Part shown: one piece after another, positions 1 through 6,459 of the stretch
How the letters are laid out: the number at the start of each line of letters is the position of its first letter
How positions within the stretch are numbered: the stretch's first letter is position 1
DNA from: Chloroflexia bacterium
GTDB taxonomy: Bacteria; Chloroflexota; Chloroflexia; Thermomicrobiales; JALYUS01
DNA: 8,164 nucleotides
Assembly (NCBI GenBank): GCA_025924435.1
Contig: JAICIL010000202.1
Span: 1-8,164, forward strand
Reading direction: 5' to 3'
Position numbers and translations under genes: made by a program
Notes under the pieces: generated by a model
Databases searched by the model: none
The model's input: only the letters and a program-made list of their open reading frames with translations
What the model was told of the DNA's origin: nothing

Positions 1-471
1 GAAATAGGGCTGGTCGCGCGGGTCGTCGGTGAAGGGCGTCAGGTGGCCGACCGCCGTGAAGCCTTGCGCCTTCGCGTCAACGCAGCCCCGCACCAGTTGC
101 TCGCGCGTCTGGCCGAAGACGTGGTAGTAGACGCGGGCCTTGTCGCGCGTCTTGCCACCGAGCAGTTGATAGGACGGCACGCCGAAGTGCTTGCCCGCGA
201 TGTCCCAGAGGGCGATGTCAATCGCGCTCAAGGCCCCCATGATCGCCGCGCCCCGGAAATGCGTCCAGCGGTAGAGGTAGTTCCAGTGGTGCTCGATCCG
301 CAGCGGGTCCTGGCCGATCAGGTAGCGCTTGAAGGTCTCGACGACCGCCGCCGACGCCTCCAGGAAACCCCAGGTGCCGGATTCGCCGAGGCCGGTGATG
401 CCCGCATCCGTGTGGACCTGCACGAAGAGATACCGATCCACCGCGATGGTTTCGATTGCTGTGATCTTCAT
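1..471 (-). CDS. Mandelate racemase/muconate lactonizing (enolase superfamily) enzyme, N-terminal part, runs off left edge
   Basis: The minus frame from the ATG at 471-469 is open for 157 codons to the window edge; the C-terminus lies outside. Residues 1-34 (MKITAIETIAVDRYLFVQVH, then TDAGITGLGE and SGTW) match the opening of the superfamily capping domain. Residues 81-106, with ALWDIAGK and YQLLGG, form the hallmark helix leading into the TIM barrel. The barrel begins around 113-142 (ARVYYHVFG, GFTAVGH). Members remove a proton next to a carboxylate; many dehydrate sugar acids such as galactonate, mannonate or rhamnonate. The proton-shuttling Lys/His and the metal-binding Asp/Glu residues fall beyond the edge, so the reaction cannot be assigned. 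AGGG at 483-480 sits 8 nt before the start. Divergence from a sugar importer suggests a role in catabolism of its substrate (inference). Family is confident; substrate is unknown. Confidence 0.9.
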   Translation of the reverse strand, partial: MKITAIETIAVDRYLFVQVHTDAGITGLGESGTWGFLEASAAVVETFKRYLIGQDPLRIEHHWNYLYRWTHFRGAAIMGALSAIDIALWDIAGKHFGVPSYQLLGGKTRDKARVYYHVFGQTREQLVRGCVDAKAQGFTAVGHLTPFTDDPRDQPYF

Positions 472-482
472 GCGCCTTTCCC

Positions 483-511
483 TTCGCTTCTCCGCTTCTC
501 CGCTTCTTCGC
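483..511. repeat. Short tandem octamer repeat TCCGCTTC
   Basis: TCCGCTTC occurs twice in tandem (491-506), with degenerate partial units on both sides (TCGCTTC before, TTCGC after). On the minus strand this is a purine-rich GAAGCGGA array just upstream of the enolase-superfamily start codon, so it lies in that gene's mRNA leader. It resembles short tandem repeats common in intergenic DNA of some high-GC bacteria. Any function is unknown. Confidence 0.6.
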
Positions 512-524
512 GTCGCTCGCGCGG

Positions 525-539
525 CGACCGATCCGGTCG
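525..539. promoter_or_regulatory. Small palindrome in the divergent gap, possible operator
   Basis: CGACCG, ATC, CGGTCG is a perfect 6-bp inverted repeat with a 3-bp centre. It lies between the divergent enolase-superfamily gene and the importer. A regulator site would make sense here, but a palindrome this short arises easily in GC-rich DNA and no second copy was seen near the other promoters. Speculative. Confidence 0.2.
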
Positions 540-596
540 TGTCCGGCGCTACTCTACATCAGACAGCGAAAGGAGCGCGCGCGGGATGCACGCGGA

Positions 597-626
597 TTGA
601 CACTGCGTTTCGCGGAGTGATAGGGT
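597..626 (+). promoter_or_regulatory. Promoter of solute-binding lipoprotein 1 (shared block, copy 1)
   Basis: A perfect -35 TTGACA (597-602) is separated by 18 bp from TAGGGT (621-626), with an extended -10 TG at 618-619. The TTGACAC and the CGCGGAGTGA half of the spacer match two other promoter blocks in this window, which supports a real promoter despite the weak -10. The expected transcript starts near 633, leaving about a 97-nt leader. The sequence 601-619 is also an imperfect palindrome (CACT.CG...CG.AGTG) between the two boxes, which could bind a regulator. Confidence 0.65.
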
Positions 627-654
627 GCCGGTAGCGATATGGCACAACACAACG

Positions 655-686
655 GGCGGTGGCGGGCGGAAAAGCCCGCCACCGCC
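655..686 (+). other. Perfect 13-bp GC hairpin in the leader of solute-binding lipoprotein 1
   Basis: GGCGGTGGCGGGC (655-667) and GCCCGCCACCGCC (674-686) pair perfectly around the 6-nt loop GGAAAA. It lies downstream of the promoter and 43 nt before the start codon, so it should be transcribed. No U-run follows, so it does not look like an intrinsic terminator. It could stabilise the mRNA, act in attenuation, or be a dispersed intergenic palindrome. Confidence 0.7.
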
Positions 687-729
687 GGGAAATCCGTCCG
701 TTCGGAACCGAGCGAAAGGGGCATCCTCG

Positions 730-2289
730 ATGGCGAAGCATCTCGGTCGGCGCGACCTCCTGAAATTGACGGCCGGTTCCGCCGTCGCCGCGCTCCTCGC
801 CGCCTGCGGCAGCGGTAGCGGTGCCACGGATACGCCGAGCGGCGGGAAGCCCGCGCAGACGACGCTGCCCGGCGGCACGGGCGGCCAGACGCCCGCGCCC
901 GCCGGCACGCTCTCGGGCGGCACCGGCGGGCAGACACCGGCACCCGTCGCGACGAGCGCGCCGCCCGTGGCGGCATCGGGGACGAAGGGCGCGGCATCGT
1001 CCGTCGCGAGCGCTGCCTCCCCGGCGGCGAGCGGCAGCACGCCGCTCAGCACGCCGAACCCGGCGATCAAGGGCGCGGTCAAATACTGGCAGACGACCTA
1101 CGACGACCCGACGGTGCCGAGCGCGGTGTTCCACGACGAGTTCCTGAAAGACATGAAAACCATCCTGCCCAATGTGACGCTGACGGAGGAGCAGTACGCG
1201 TACGGGGATTTCCTCGGCAAACTGCGGACGGTGATCCGCGCGAACCAGGCGCCGGATATGGCGGAGATTCAGTTGACGTGGGCGCCGGAGTTGGCCGCGA
1301 CGGGCGCACTCGTCGAACTCAACCTCGCGGACTTCGGCTATCGCCCGGAGCAGTTCTGGCCGGGCGCGCTGCGCGGCTCGCTCTGGCAGGGCAAACTGTA
1401 CGGCATCCCCAAGCGCAACGAGACGATGGCCTTCATCTACAACACCGACATCTTCCAGAAGGCGGGGCTGGACCCGACCAAGGGGCCGGAGACGTGGGAG
1501 GATGTGAAGAATTACGCCAAGCAGATTAAGGAGAAGACCGGCAAGCCGGGCTTCGGCCTCGCCGCGAAACTGAACAACGGCAACACGCCGTACCGCTACA
1601 TGCCGCTGGCGTGGGCGTACGGCGGCGGCGCGCTCGACGAGACGGACGACGCACCGAAGTACGAGAAGTCCCAGTTCGACAGCGACGGCAATATCCAGGC
1701 GTTGCAGTGGATTCAGGAGGTCTATCAGAATGGTTGGGCGCCGCAATCGTCGCTGACGAATACGCAGACGGAGATCAACGACCTCTTCATCTCCGGCGAG
1801 GTCGCGATGATGATTGACAAGCCGTCCGCGTACCCGATCATCAAGAACAAAGCGCCGGACGTGGCGGCGAAGATGGCGTACAGCCTCTACCCGAAGGGGC
1901 CGGTGCGCCGCGCCGTCGTCTTCAACGGCTGGAACTGCGTCATCTTCAAAAGCGCGAAGGATGTGGACGCGGCGAAAGCGGTCGTGCGCGAGATGACCTC
2001 GCCGCTCTGGTCGCTCAGGCTCTCCTACGAAGCGTCCAACCCCGGCAACCGCGACGCCTTCACGCTCCCCGAGCAGCAGCAGCGGGTCAAGGAGATCAAG
2101 TTCCTCGATGTCGCGACGGAGATGATGCAGTATGGTATCTCCTTCCCCGCCATCCCGGAGGCGGGCGACATCATGAACCTCTACGTTCCGCAGATGATGC
2201 AGGACGTGATGACCAAGGCGAAGACGCCGGAGCAATCGGCCAAGGACACCGCGAAGAAGGTCAACGACCTGATCGCCAAGCGAAAATAG
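730..2289 (+). CDS. Extracellular sugar-binding lipoprotein 1 (ABC importer, SBP family 1)
   Basis: This 519-residue protein should capture a sugar outside the membrane and deliver it to the downstream permeases. Residues 1-26 form a signal with twin arginines (GRRDLLK, 6-12) and a lipobox LAAC ending at Cys26, indicating Tat export and lipid anchoring. Residues 27-112 are a flexible tether rich in Gly, Thr, Pro and Ala with two copies of GGTGGQTPAP (48-57, 63-72). The binding domain spans about 114-519; LYGIP (223-227), ETMAFIYNT (231-239), TWEDV (255-259) and SGEVAMMI (355-362) are typical of family 1 binding proteins. The ATG at 730 is chosen because AAAGGGG lies 8 nt upstream and the signal starts there; the in-frame GTG at 625 overlaps the promoter -10. 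The paralogue at 2564 is about 75% identical over the domain. The ligand is unknown. Confidence 0.95.
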   Translation: MAKHLGRRDLLKLTAGSAVAALLAACGSGSGATDTPSGGKPAQTTLPGGTGGQTPAPAGTLSGGTGGQTPAPVATSAPPVAASGTKGAASSVASAASPAASGSTPLSTPNPAIKGAVKYWQTTYDDPTVPSAVFHDEFLKDMKTILPNVTLTEEQYAYGDFLGKLRTVIRANQAPDMAEIQLTWAPELAATGALVELNLADFGYRPEQFWPGALRGSLWQGKLYGIPKRNETMAFIYNTDIFQKAGLDPTKGPETWEDVKNYAKQIKEKTGKPGFGLAAKLNNGNTPYRYMPLAWAYGGGALDETDDAPKYEKSQFDSDGNIQALQWIQEVYQNGWAPQSSLTNTQTEINDLFISGEVAMMIDKPSAYPIIKNKAPDVAAKMAYSLYPKGPVRRAVVFNGWNCVIFKSAKDVDAAKAVVREMTSPLWSLRLSYEASNPGNRDAFTLPEQQQRVKEIKFLDVATEMMQYGISFPAIPEAGDIMNLYVPQMMQDVMTKAKTPEQSAKDTAKKVNDLIAKRK

Positions 2290-2422
2290 CCTAAACCCCC
2301 CGGCCCCCTTCCCGACGCGGGAAGGGGTGACTCGTCGCAATGCCGTGCCGTATCCCAAATGCCTCGATCTTCCAGAGGCTCGCTCCCCCTTCCCGCGTCG
2401 GGAAGGGGGCCGGGGGGTTAGG
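2290..2422 (+). mobile_element. MITE/REP-like palindromic element, copy 1
   Basis: Two 32-bp arms, 2296-2327 and 2386-2417, are perfect inverted repeats of each other, flanked by near-matching CCTAA ends. Each arm is itself a hairpin: in the left arm, CCCCTTCCCG (2305-2314) pairs with CGGGAAGGGG (2318-2327) around ACG. The 58-bp centre is not palindromic but is conserved in a second copy at 7797-7922 in reverse orientation: TGACTCGTCGCAATGCCGTG (2328-2347) matches 18 of 20 there, and CTCGATCTT (2363-2371) matches fully. Conserved ends and core suggest a non-autonomous mobile or REP-type element. No target duplication is obvious. It follows the lipoprotein 1 stop directly and could also limit read-through or protect the 3' end. 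Confidence 0.7.
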
Positions 2423-2436
2423 TCCTTCGCCTTTCC

Positions 2437-2466
2437 TTGACACTTGGCCGCGCGAAATGCTATGTT
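2437..2466 (+). promoter_or_regulatory. Promoter of solute-binding lipoprotein 2 (shared block, copy 2)
   Basis: TTGACA (2437-2442), an 18-bp spacer and TATGTT (2461-2466), with TG at 2458-2459 as an extended -10. The spacer half CGCGAAATGC nearly repeats that of the block at 4190-4219. This is the strongest promoter match in the window. It starts 15 bp after the palindromic element, so lipoprotein 2 can be expressed independently of lipoprotein 1, with about a 90-nt leader. Confidence 0.75.
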
Positions 2467-2563
2467 CCGCACCGGCGCAGGAACATGTGAAATTTCTCCC
2501 AGTGGTATTCATCGGGCCTCATTGTGTGTCGTGGAGCGCTTGGAGCAGGAGAGGAGCAACCCC

Positions 2564-4108
2564 GTGACAGATCATCTCAGTCGGCGCGGCATCCTGAAAT
2601 TGGCGGCGGGGTCTGCCGCCGCCGCATTGCTGGCCGCGTGTGGTGGCGGCTCCGGCGGTGGTGCGACGAATACGCCCGTCGGCCCGAAGGCAACCGCCCT
2701 GCCGGGGGGCACGGGCGGCCAGACGCCGGTGGTCGCGGGCGGGACGGGCGGCCAGACGCCGGCCCCGGCGGCGACGAGCGCGCCCGCCGCAACCACGGCA
2801 TCCGGCAGCGCGGCGGCGGCATCCACGAAGCCTGCCGGTTCCGCCGTCGCCGGCCTTTCGCCGACCTACACGCCGAACCCGACCGCGAAGGGGAGCGTGC
2901 GCGTCTGGCAGACGACCTACGACGACCCGACGATCCCCGACGCGAAATATCACGATCAGTGGGTCGAGGCGCTCAAGACCGAACTGCCCGGCGTGCAATA
3001 CAAGGAGGAGCAGTACGCGTATGGCGACATGCTCGATAAGTTGCGCGTGGCGACGCGCGCCGGGCAAGGGCCGGACGCCGCCGTCGTCACGGTGATCTGG
3101 GACCCGGAGTTGGCCGCCTCCGGCAACTTCCTCGAAATCAACCTCGCCGATTTCGGCTACAAGCCGGAGCAGTTCTGGCCGGGGGCGCTGAAGGCGGCGA
3201 CGTGGAACGGCAAACTCTACGGCATCCCCACCCAGAACGAGACGATGGCCTTCATCTACAACACGGAGATCTTCCAGAAGGCGGGCCTCGATCCGGCGAA
3301 AGGCCCGGAGACGTGGGAGGATGTGAAGAACTACGCCAAGCAGATCAAGGAGAAGACGGGCAAGGCCGGATACGGCATGACGGCGAAACTGAACAACGGC
3401 AACATCCCCTATCGCTACATGCCGCTCTGCTGGGCGTACGGCGGCGCGGCGCTCGACGAGACGGCGGAGAACCCGACGTACCAGAAGTCCCAGTTCGACA
3501 GCGACGGCAACATCCAGGCGTTGCAGTGGATGCAGGAGGTCTATCAGAATGGCTGGGCGCCGCAGTCGTCGCTGACGAACACGCAGACGGAGGTGCAGGA
3601 CCTCTTCATCTCCGGCGAGGTGGCGATGATGATCGCCCACCCCTCCGCGTATCCGAGCGTCAAGGTGAAGGCGCCCGATGTCGCCGACAAGATGAATTAC
3701 GTGCTGATGCCGAAGGGTCCCGTTCGCCGCGCCGTCGCCTTCGGCGGCTGGAGCATGTTCATCTCGAAGACGGCGAAGGATATGGACGCTGTCAAGGCGG
3801 TCGTCAAGGATCGCACCTCGCCCTACTGGTCCATCCGCCTGATCTGGACGGGATCGAACCCCGGCAACCGGGAGGCGTTCAACCTGCCGGAAGAGCAGCA
3901 GCGGCTGAACGAGATCAAATTCCTCAACGTGACGACCGAGATGCTCCAGTACGGCATCTCCTTCCCCGCCATCCCGGAGGGGTCGGACATCATGAACCTG
4001 ATGGTGCCGCAGATGATCCAGGATGTGCTGACCAAGGCGAAGACGCCGCAGCAGTCCGCGCAGGACACGGCCAAGAAAGTCAACGACATGATCGCCAAGC
4101 GGAAGTAA
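2564..4108 (+). CDS. Extracellular sugar-binding lipoprotein 2 (ABC importer, SBP family 1)
   Basis: This 514-residue paralogue of the preceding gene has the same plan: Tat signal SRRGILK (6-12), lipobox LAAC with Cys26, a tether at 27-107 carrying GGTGGQTP twice (48-55, 59-66), then the binding domain to the C-terminus. From WQTTYDD (residue 115) onward it aligns with lipoprotein 1 without net gaps. The GTG at 2564 is preferred because AGGAGAGGAG (2547-2556) lies 7 nt upstream; the in-frame ATG at 2444 lies upstream of the promoter -10 and would not be transcribed. Differences from lipoprotein 1 cluster beside probable pocket motifs (TQNETMAF versus KRNETMAF; FGGWSMF versus FNGWNCV; LIWTGSNP versus LSYEASNP), suggesting altered specificity. 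It is the binding protein closest upstream of the permeases. Ligand unknown. Confidence 0.95.
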   Translation: MTDHLSRRGILKLAAGSAAAALLAACGGGSGGGATNTPVGPKATALPGGTGGQTPVVAGGTGGQTPAPAATSAPAATTASGSAAAASTKPAGSAVAGLSPTYTPNPTAKGSVRVWQTTYDDPTIPDAKYHDQWVEALKTELPGVQYKEEQYAYGDMLDKLRVATRAGQGPDAAVVTVIWDPELAASGNFLEINLADFGYKPEQFWPGALKAATWNGKLYGIPTQNETMAFIYNTEIFQKAGLDPAKGPETWEDVKNYAKQIKEKTGKAGYGMTAKLNNGNIPYRYMPLCWAYGGAALDETAENPTYQKSQFDSDGNIQALQWMQEVYQNGWAPQSSLTNTQTEVQDLFISGEVAMMIAHPSAYPSVKVKAPDVADKMNYVLMPKGPVRRAVAFGGWSMFISKTAKDMDAVKAVVKDRTSPYWSIRLIWTGSNPGNREAFNLPEEQQRLNEIKFLNVTTEMLQYGISFPAIPEGSDIMNLMVPQMIQDVLTKAKTPQQSAQDTAKKVNDMIAKRK

Positions 4109-4116
4109 ACGCGGCG

Positions 4117-4177
4117 ACGAGTAACGAGTCGCGAGGAACGAGTATGGTGTGGCGATTCGTCTCGTTACTCGTTCCTC
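4117..4177. repeat. Inverted heptamer repeat (ACGAGTA type)
   Basis: Four heptamer units, ACGAGTA, ACGAGTC, GCGAGGA and ACGAGTA, run from 4117 to 4144. The other arm carries their complement: GAGGAACGAGTA (4133-4144) pairs with 4166-4177 over 12 bp, and CGAGTAACGAG (4118-4128) pairs with 4161-4171 over 11 bp. The two pairings overlap, so alternative folds are possible. It lies 8 bp after the lipoprotein 2 stop and 13 bp before the next promoter. No U-run follows, so intrinsic termination is not supported. Confidence 0.7.
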
Positions 4178-4189
4178 CGTGTCGCTTCC

Positions 4190-4219
4190 TTGACACGGCG
4201 AAGCGTGAAATGTTACGTT
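4190..4219 (+). promoter_or_regulatory. Promoter of the permease-ATPase operon (shared block, copy 3)
   Basis: TTGACA (4190-4195), an 18-bp spacer and TACGTT (4214-4219), with TG at 4211-4212. The spacer half CGTGAAATGT matches the block before lipoprotein 2 at eight of ten positions. The expected leader is about 100 nt. It allows the permeases and ATPase to be transcribed separately from the binding lipoproteins. Confidence 0.7.
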
Positions 4220-4326
4220 TCTCCGCGTCGTGGAAAAGGCGTTTGCGCTTCTGTCCGTTGAACGGTTGTGCGTCTCTCGGCCGTGCCGGGGTGCATCGGC
4301 AGGGGTTCTCCGAAGGGGGTTAGGGA

Positions 4327-5358
4327 GTGGCAACGGCAACGCGAACGCTTCGGAAGGCGGGGGCCGCGCCGGGCGCGCCGGGCAATACGAATCTATTCCA
4401 GGAGATGTGGAACCGCCGCGGCGACTATATGTACGTGCTGCCCGCGCTGATCGTGATGGGCGTCGTCATCCTCTATCCGCTCATCAAGGTGATCTGGCTC
4501 AGCGTGCATTTCACCTCGCCGTACGGCGGCGCGGAGCGGTTCGTCGGCCTCGATAATTACCAGGAGGCCGTGCAGGACGAGCACTTCGGCATCGTCGTGC
4601 GCAACACCATCGTCTGGACCGCCGCGAGCACCGTGCTCGCGCTCTTCTTCGGCCTCGCGACGGCGATCCTCATCTCGCGCCCGATCCGCTTCCGGGGCTT
4701 CTTCCGCAGCGTCCTCTTCATCCCGTACGTCATCGGGCCGGTGACGGCGGCGTTCGTCTGGAAGTGGATCTTCCACGCGGATTTCGGCGTGCTCAGCGGC
4801 TTGCTCATCCAGATGGGCATCATTGACACGCCGATCAAGTTCATTGACTCGACGCGGCTCGTGCTGCCCTCGCTGATCGCCGTCAATGTCTGGAAGGAAT
4901 TCCCCTTCGCGATGGTCCTGCTGCTCGCGGGGTTGCAGGCGATCCCCGAACAACTCTACAACGCCGCGAAGATTGACGGCGCGGGCCGCTGGCGCCGCTT
5001 CACGGACATCACCATCCCGCAGTTGATGCCCGTCATCACGGTCGCGAGCATCCTGCTCATCATCTCGAATGTGAACGCCTTCACCATCGTCTGGATCCTC
5101 ACGGGCGGCGGCCCGGCGTACCGGTCGCAGATCTTCATCACGCACGTCTACTCGGTCGCGTTCGTCGGCAGCCCGCATTTCGAGTTGGCCTCGGCGCTCG
5201 GCGTGATGATCTTCTTCGCCCTGATGATCTTCGCGATCTTCTACGTCCGCCTCCTGACGCGGGAAGGCCGCTCGCGCCGCGTCGCCGCGGACGACGGCGA
5301 GGTCCTGCTCGCCGGCGAAGGGATGCCGACCGCCGAAACCGTCGGCGCCGCCGAATAG
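4327..5358 (+). CDS. Sugar ABC transporter permease, MalF/UgpA-like
   Basis: This 343-residue inner-membrane protein should form one half of the sugar channel, paired with the permease at 5530. Six hydrophobic segments are visible, near residues 36-59, 94-117, 125-148, 179-203, 235-258 and 287-309. The EAA-type loop that contacts the ATPase lies at 208-233 (EQLYNAAKIDGAG followed by ITIPQ), between segments 4 and 5. VLPALIVMGVVILYPL (37-52) and LTGGGP (258-263) are typical of the MalF/UgpA (CUT1) type. It lacks the extra N-terminal segments of enteric MalF. The GTG at 4327 has GAAGGGGG (4312-4319) 7 nt upstream; the ATG at 4406 would also keep all segments but leaves that site unused. The C-terminal tail after 310 is acidic and Ala-rich. 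Substrate unknown. Confidence 0.95.
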   Translation: MATATRTLRKAGAAPGAPGNTNLFQEMWNRRGDYMYVLPALIVMGVVILYPLIKVIWLSVHFTSPYGGAERFVGLDNYQEAVQDEHFGIVVRNTIVWTAASTVLALFFGLATAILISRPIRFRGFFRSVLFIPYVIGPVTAAFVWKWIFHADFGVLSGLLIQMGIIDTPIKFIDSTRLVLPSLIAVNVWKEFPFAMVLLLAGLQAIPEQLYNAAKIDGAGRWRRFTDITIPQLMPVITVASILLIISNVNAFTIVWILTGGGPAYRSQIFITHVYSVAFVGSPHFELASALGVMIFFALMIFAIFYVRLLTREGRSRRVAADDGEVLLAGEGMPTAETVGAAE

Positions 5359-5383
5359 CAACCGCGAATAGGGGAGAAACGAT

Positions 5384-5480
5384 TGAACCGCGAAGGCGCG
5401 AAGAACACGAAGGAATGCGGAGGAGAGAGAAAGGATTCCTCTTCTTTCCCTCTTCGCGCCCTTCGCGCCTTCGCGGTTCA
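5384..5480. repeat. 20-bp perfect inverted repeat between the permease genes
   Basis: TGAACCGCGAAGGCGCGAAG (5384-5403) is exactly complementary in reverse to 5461-5480. The arms contain 9-nt units of the GGCGCGAAG type that decay toward the centre (AACACGAAG on the left side). The 57-nt centre is purine-rich on the left and pyrimidine-rich on the right, so partial pairing may continue inward. Such repeats occur dispersed between genes in several high-GC phyla. Here it separates two permeases whose products must assemble together, so it probably lies inside a transcript. Confidence 0.75.
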
Positions 5481-5529
5481 GGATTCCCGTCTCAGTAGTT
5501 AAGCGTTTTTCCTTCCAGGAGGGGTAAGA

Positions 5530-6459
5530 ATGGCGGTTATCGCGAGGCCACTGGAGACGAGTGTTGATGCACGCCACGAGGCGCTGATCGCGCGCACGCG
5601 GCGGCGGCGGAAGATCGAGAACATCCTGATTGACAAGGTGCTGGCGTACGGTTTCCTGATCGTAATGTGCATCTTCGCGCTCTTCCCCTTCGCGTGGATG
5701 TTCAGCACCTCGATCAAGACCCCGCAGGAGGCGTTCGTCATCCCGCCGCGCTGGATCCCGAATCACATCACCTTCTCGGCGTACCGCGTGCTGTGGGACA
5801 CGCACGCGGCGAACAACAACAACTTCCCGCGCTACTTCCTCAACAGCGCCATCGTCAGCCTCGGCACGATGATCCTCGCCGTGCTCATCGCGGTACCGGC
5901 GGCCTACGCCTTCGCGCGGTTCGTCTTCCCCGGCAGGAACTGGTTTTTCTACGCGATCCTCGGGCGGAACATGTTCCCGCTCGTCGTCTTCCTCGTGCCG
6001 CTCTTCCAGTTGATGGCGGCGCTCAAGTTGCAGAACAACTATTTCGGCCTGACGCTCGCGTATCTCACCTTCTCCCTCCCGCTCGCGATCTGGCTGCTCA
6101 AGGGCTTTTTCGACAATATCCCGGTGGAATTGGAGAAAGCGGCGCGGATAGACGGCTGCACGCGCTTCGGGGCGTTCTTCCGCGTCATCCTGCCCCTGAC
6201 GATCCCCGGCATCGTCGCGACGGCGATCTACTCCTTCATCGGCGCGTGGAACGAGTACATCTTCGCGATCACGCTGACGAGCAACCCGAAATTGCGCACG
6301 CTCCCCGTCGGGCAGGGCTATTTCCTGACGGAGAACAGTTCGAACTGGGCGGGCTTGATGGCCGTCTCGCTCGTCATCAGCATCCCCGTCGTCGCGTTCT
6401 TCCTGCTCCTGCAACGCTACTTCATCCGCGCCCTCACCGAAGGCGCGGTCAAAGGATAG
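5530..6459 (+). CDS. Sugar ABC transporter permease, MalG/UgpE-like
   Basis: This 309-residue protein is the partner permease that completes the heterodimeric channel. A basic N-terminus (ARTRRRRK, 21-28) precedes six hydrophobic segments, near 35-58, 105-128, 137-161, 171-191, 223-246 and 276-295. MalG-type hallmarks are FPFAWMFSTSIKTPQE (52-67), RYFLNSAIVSLGT (101-113), the EAA loop at 198-227 (ELEKAARIDGCTRFG followed by ILPLTIPG), WNEYIFAI (240-247) and the terminal RYFIRALTEGAVKG. The length is close to the usual 270-310. The ATG at 5530 has AGGAGGGG (5517-5524) 5 nt upstream. No promoter of the shared type was seen in the gap before it, so read-through from 4190 is likely. Its stop codon overlaps the first bases of a downstream heptamer repeat. 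Confidence 0.96.
   Translation: MAVIARPLETSVDARHEALIARTRRRRKIENILIDKVLAYGFLIVMCIFALFPFAWMFSTSIKTPQEAFVIPPRWIPNHITFSAYRVLWDTHAANNNNFPRYFLNSAIVSLGTMILAVLIAVPAAYAFARFVFPGRNWFFYAILGRNMFPLVVFLVPLFQLMAALKLQNNYFGLTLAYLTFSLPLAIWLLKGFFDNIPVELEKAARIDGCTRFGAFFRVILPLTIPGIVATAIYSFIGAWNEYIFAITLTSNPKLRTLPVGQGYFLTENSSNWAGLMAVSLVISIPVVAFFLLLQRYFIRALTEGAVKG

Noticed and set aside
43..600. Plus-strand reading frame of 185 codons at the left end
   Set aside because: It is the exact antisense of the enolase-superfamily gene, whose minus-strand translation shows clear family motifs.
625..729. Upstream GTG start for lipoprotein 1
   Set aside because: It overlaps the -10 box, would place 35 residues before the Tat signal, and is less consistent than the ATG at 730 with its own ribosome-binding site.
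2296..2417. Intrinsic terminator after lipoprotein 1
   Set aside because: The stems are strong but no T-run follows either hairpin, and the core is conserved in a second copy elsewhere. A repeat element explains it better, though some effect on transcription is possible.
559..2472. Long minus-strand reading frame (637 codons) opposite lipoprotein 1
   Set aside because: It mirrors the lipoprotein gene, is rich in Arg, Leu, His and Asp as expected from the complement of a GC-biased coding frame, and has no recognisable domain. The plus frame encodes a clear family protein.
2444..2563. Upstream ATG start for lipoprotein 2
   Set aside because: It lies between the -35 and -10 boxes of the promoter, so the transcript would not contain it; the GTG at 2564 has a strong ribosome-binding site.
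2519..4339. Long minus-strand reading frame (606 codons) opposite lipoprotein 2
   Set aside because: Same GC-bias shadow; its composition closely resembles the shadow of the paralogue, as expected if it only mirrors the duplicated gene.
4230..4556. Small plus-strand frame beginning in the leader of the first permease
   Set aside because: It runs out of frame into the permease gene, has no clear ribosome-binding site and gives a low-complexity Arg/Gly-rich product.
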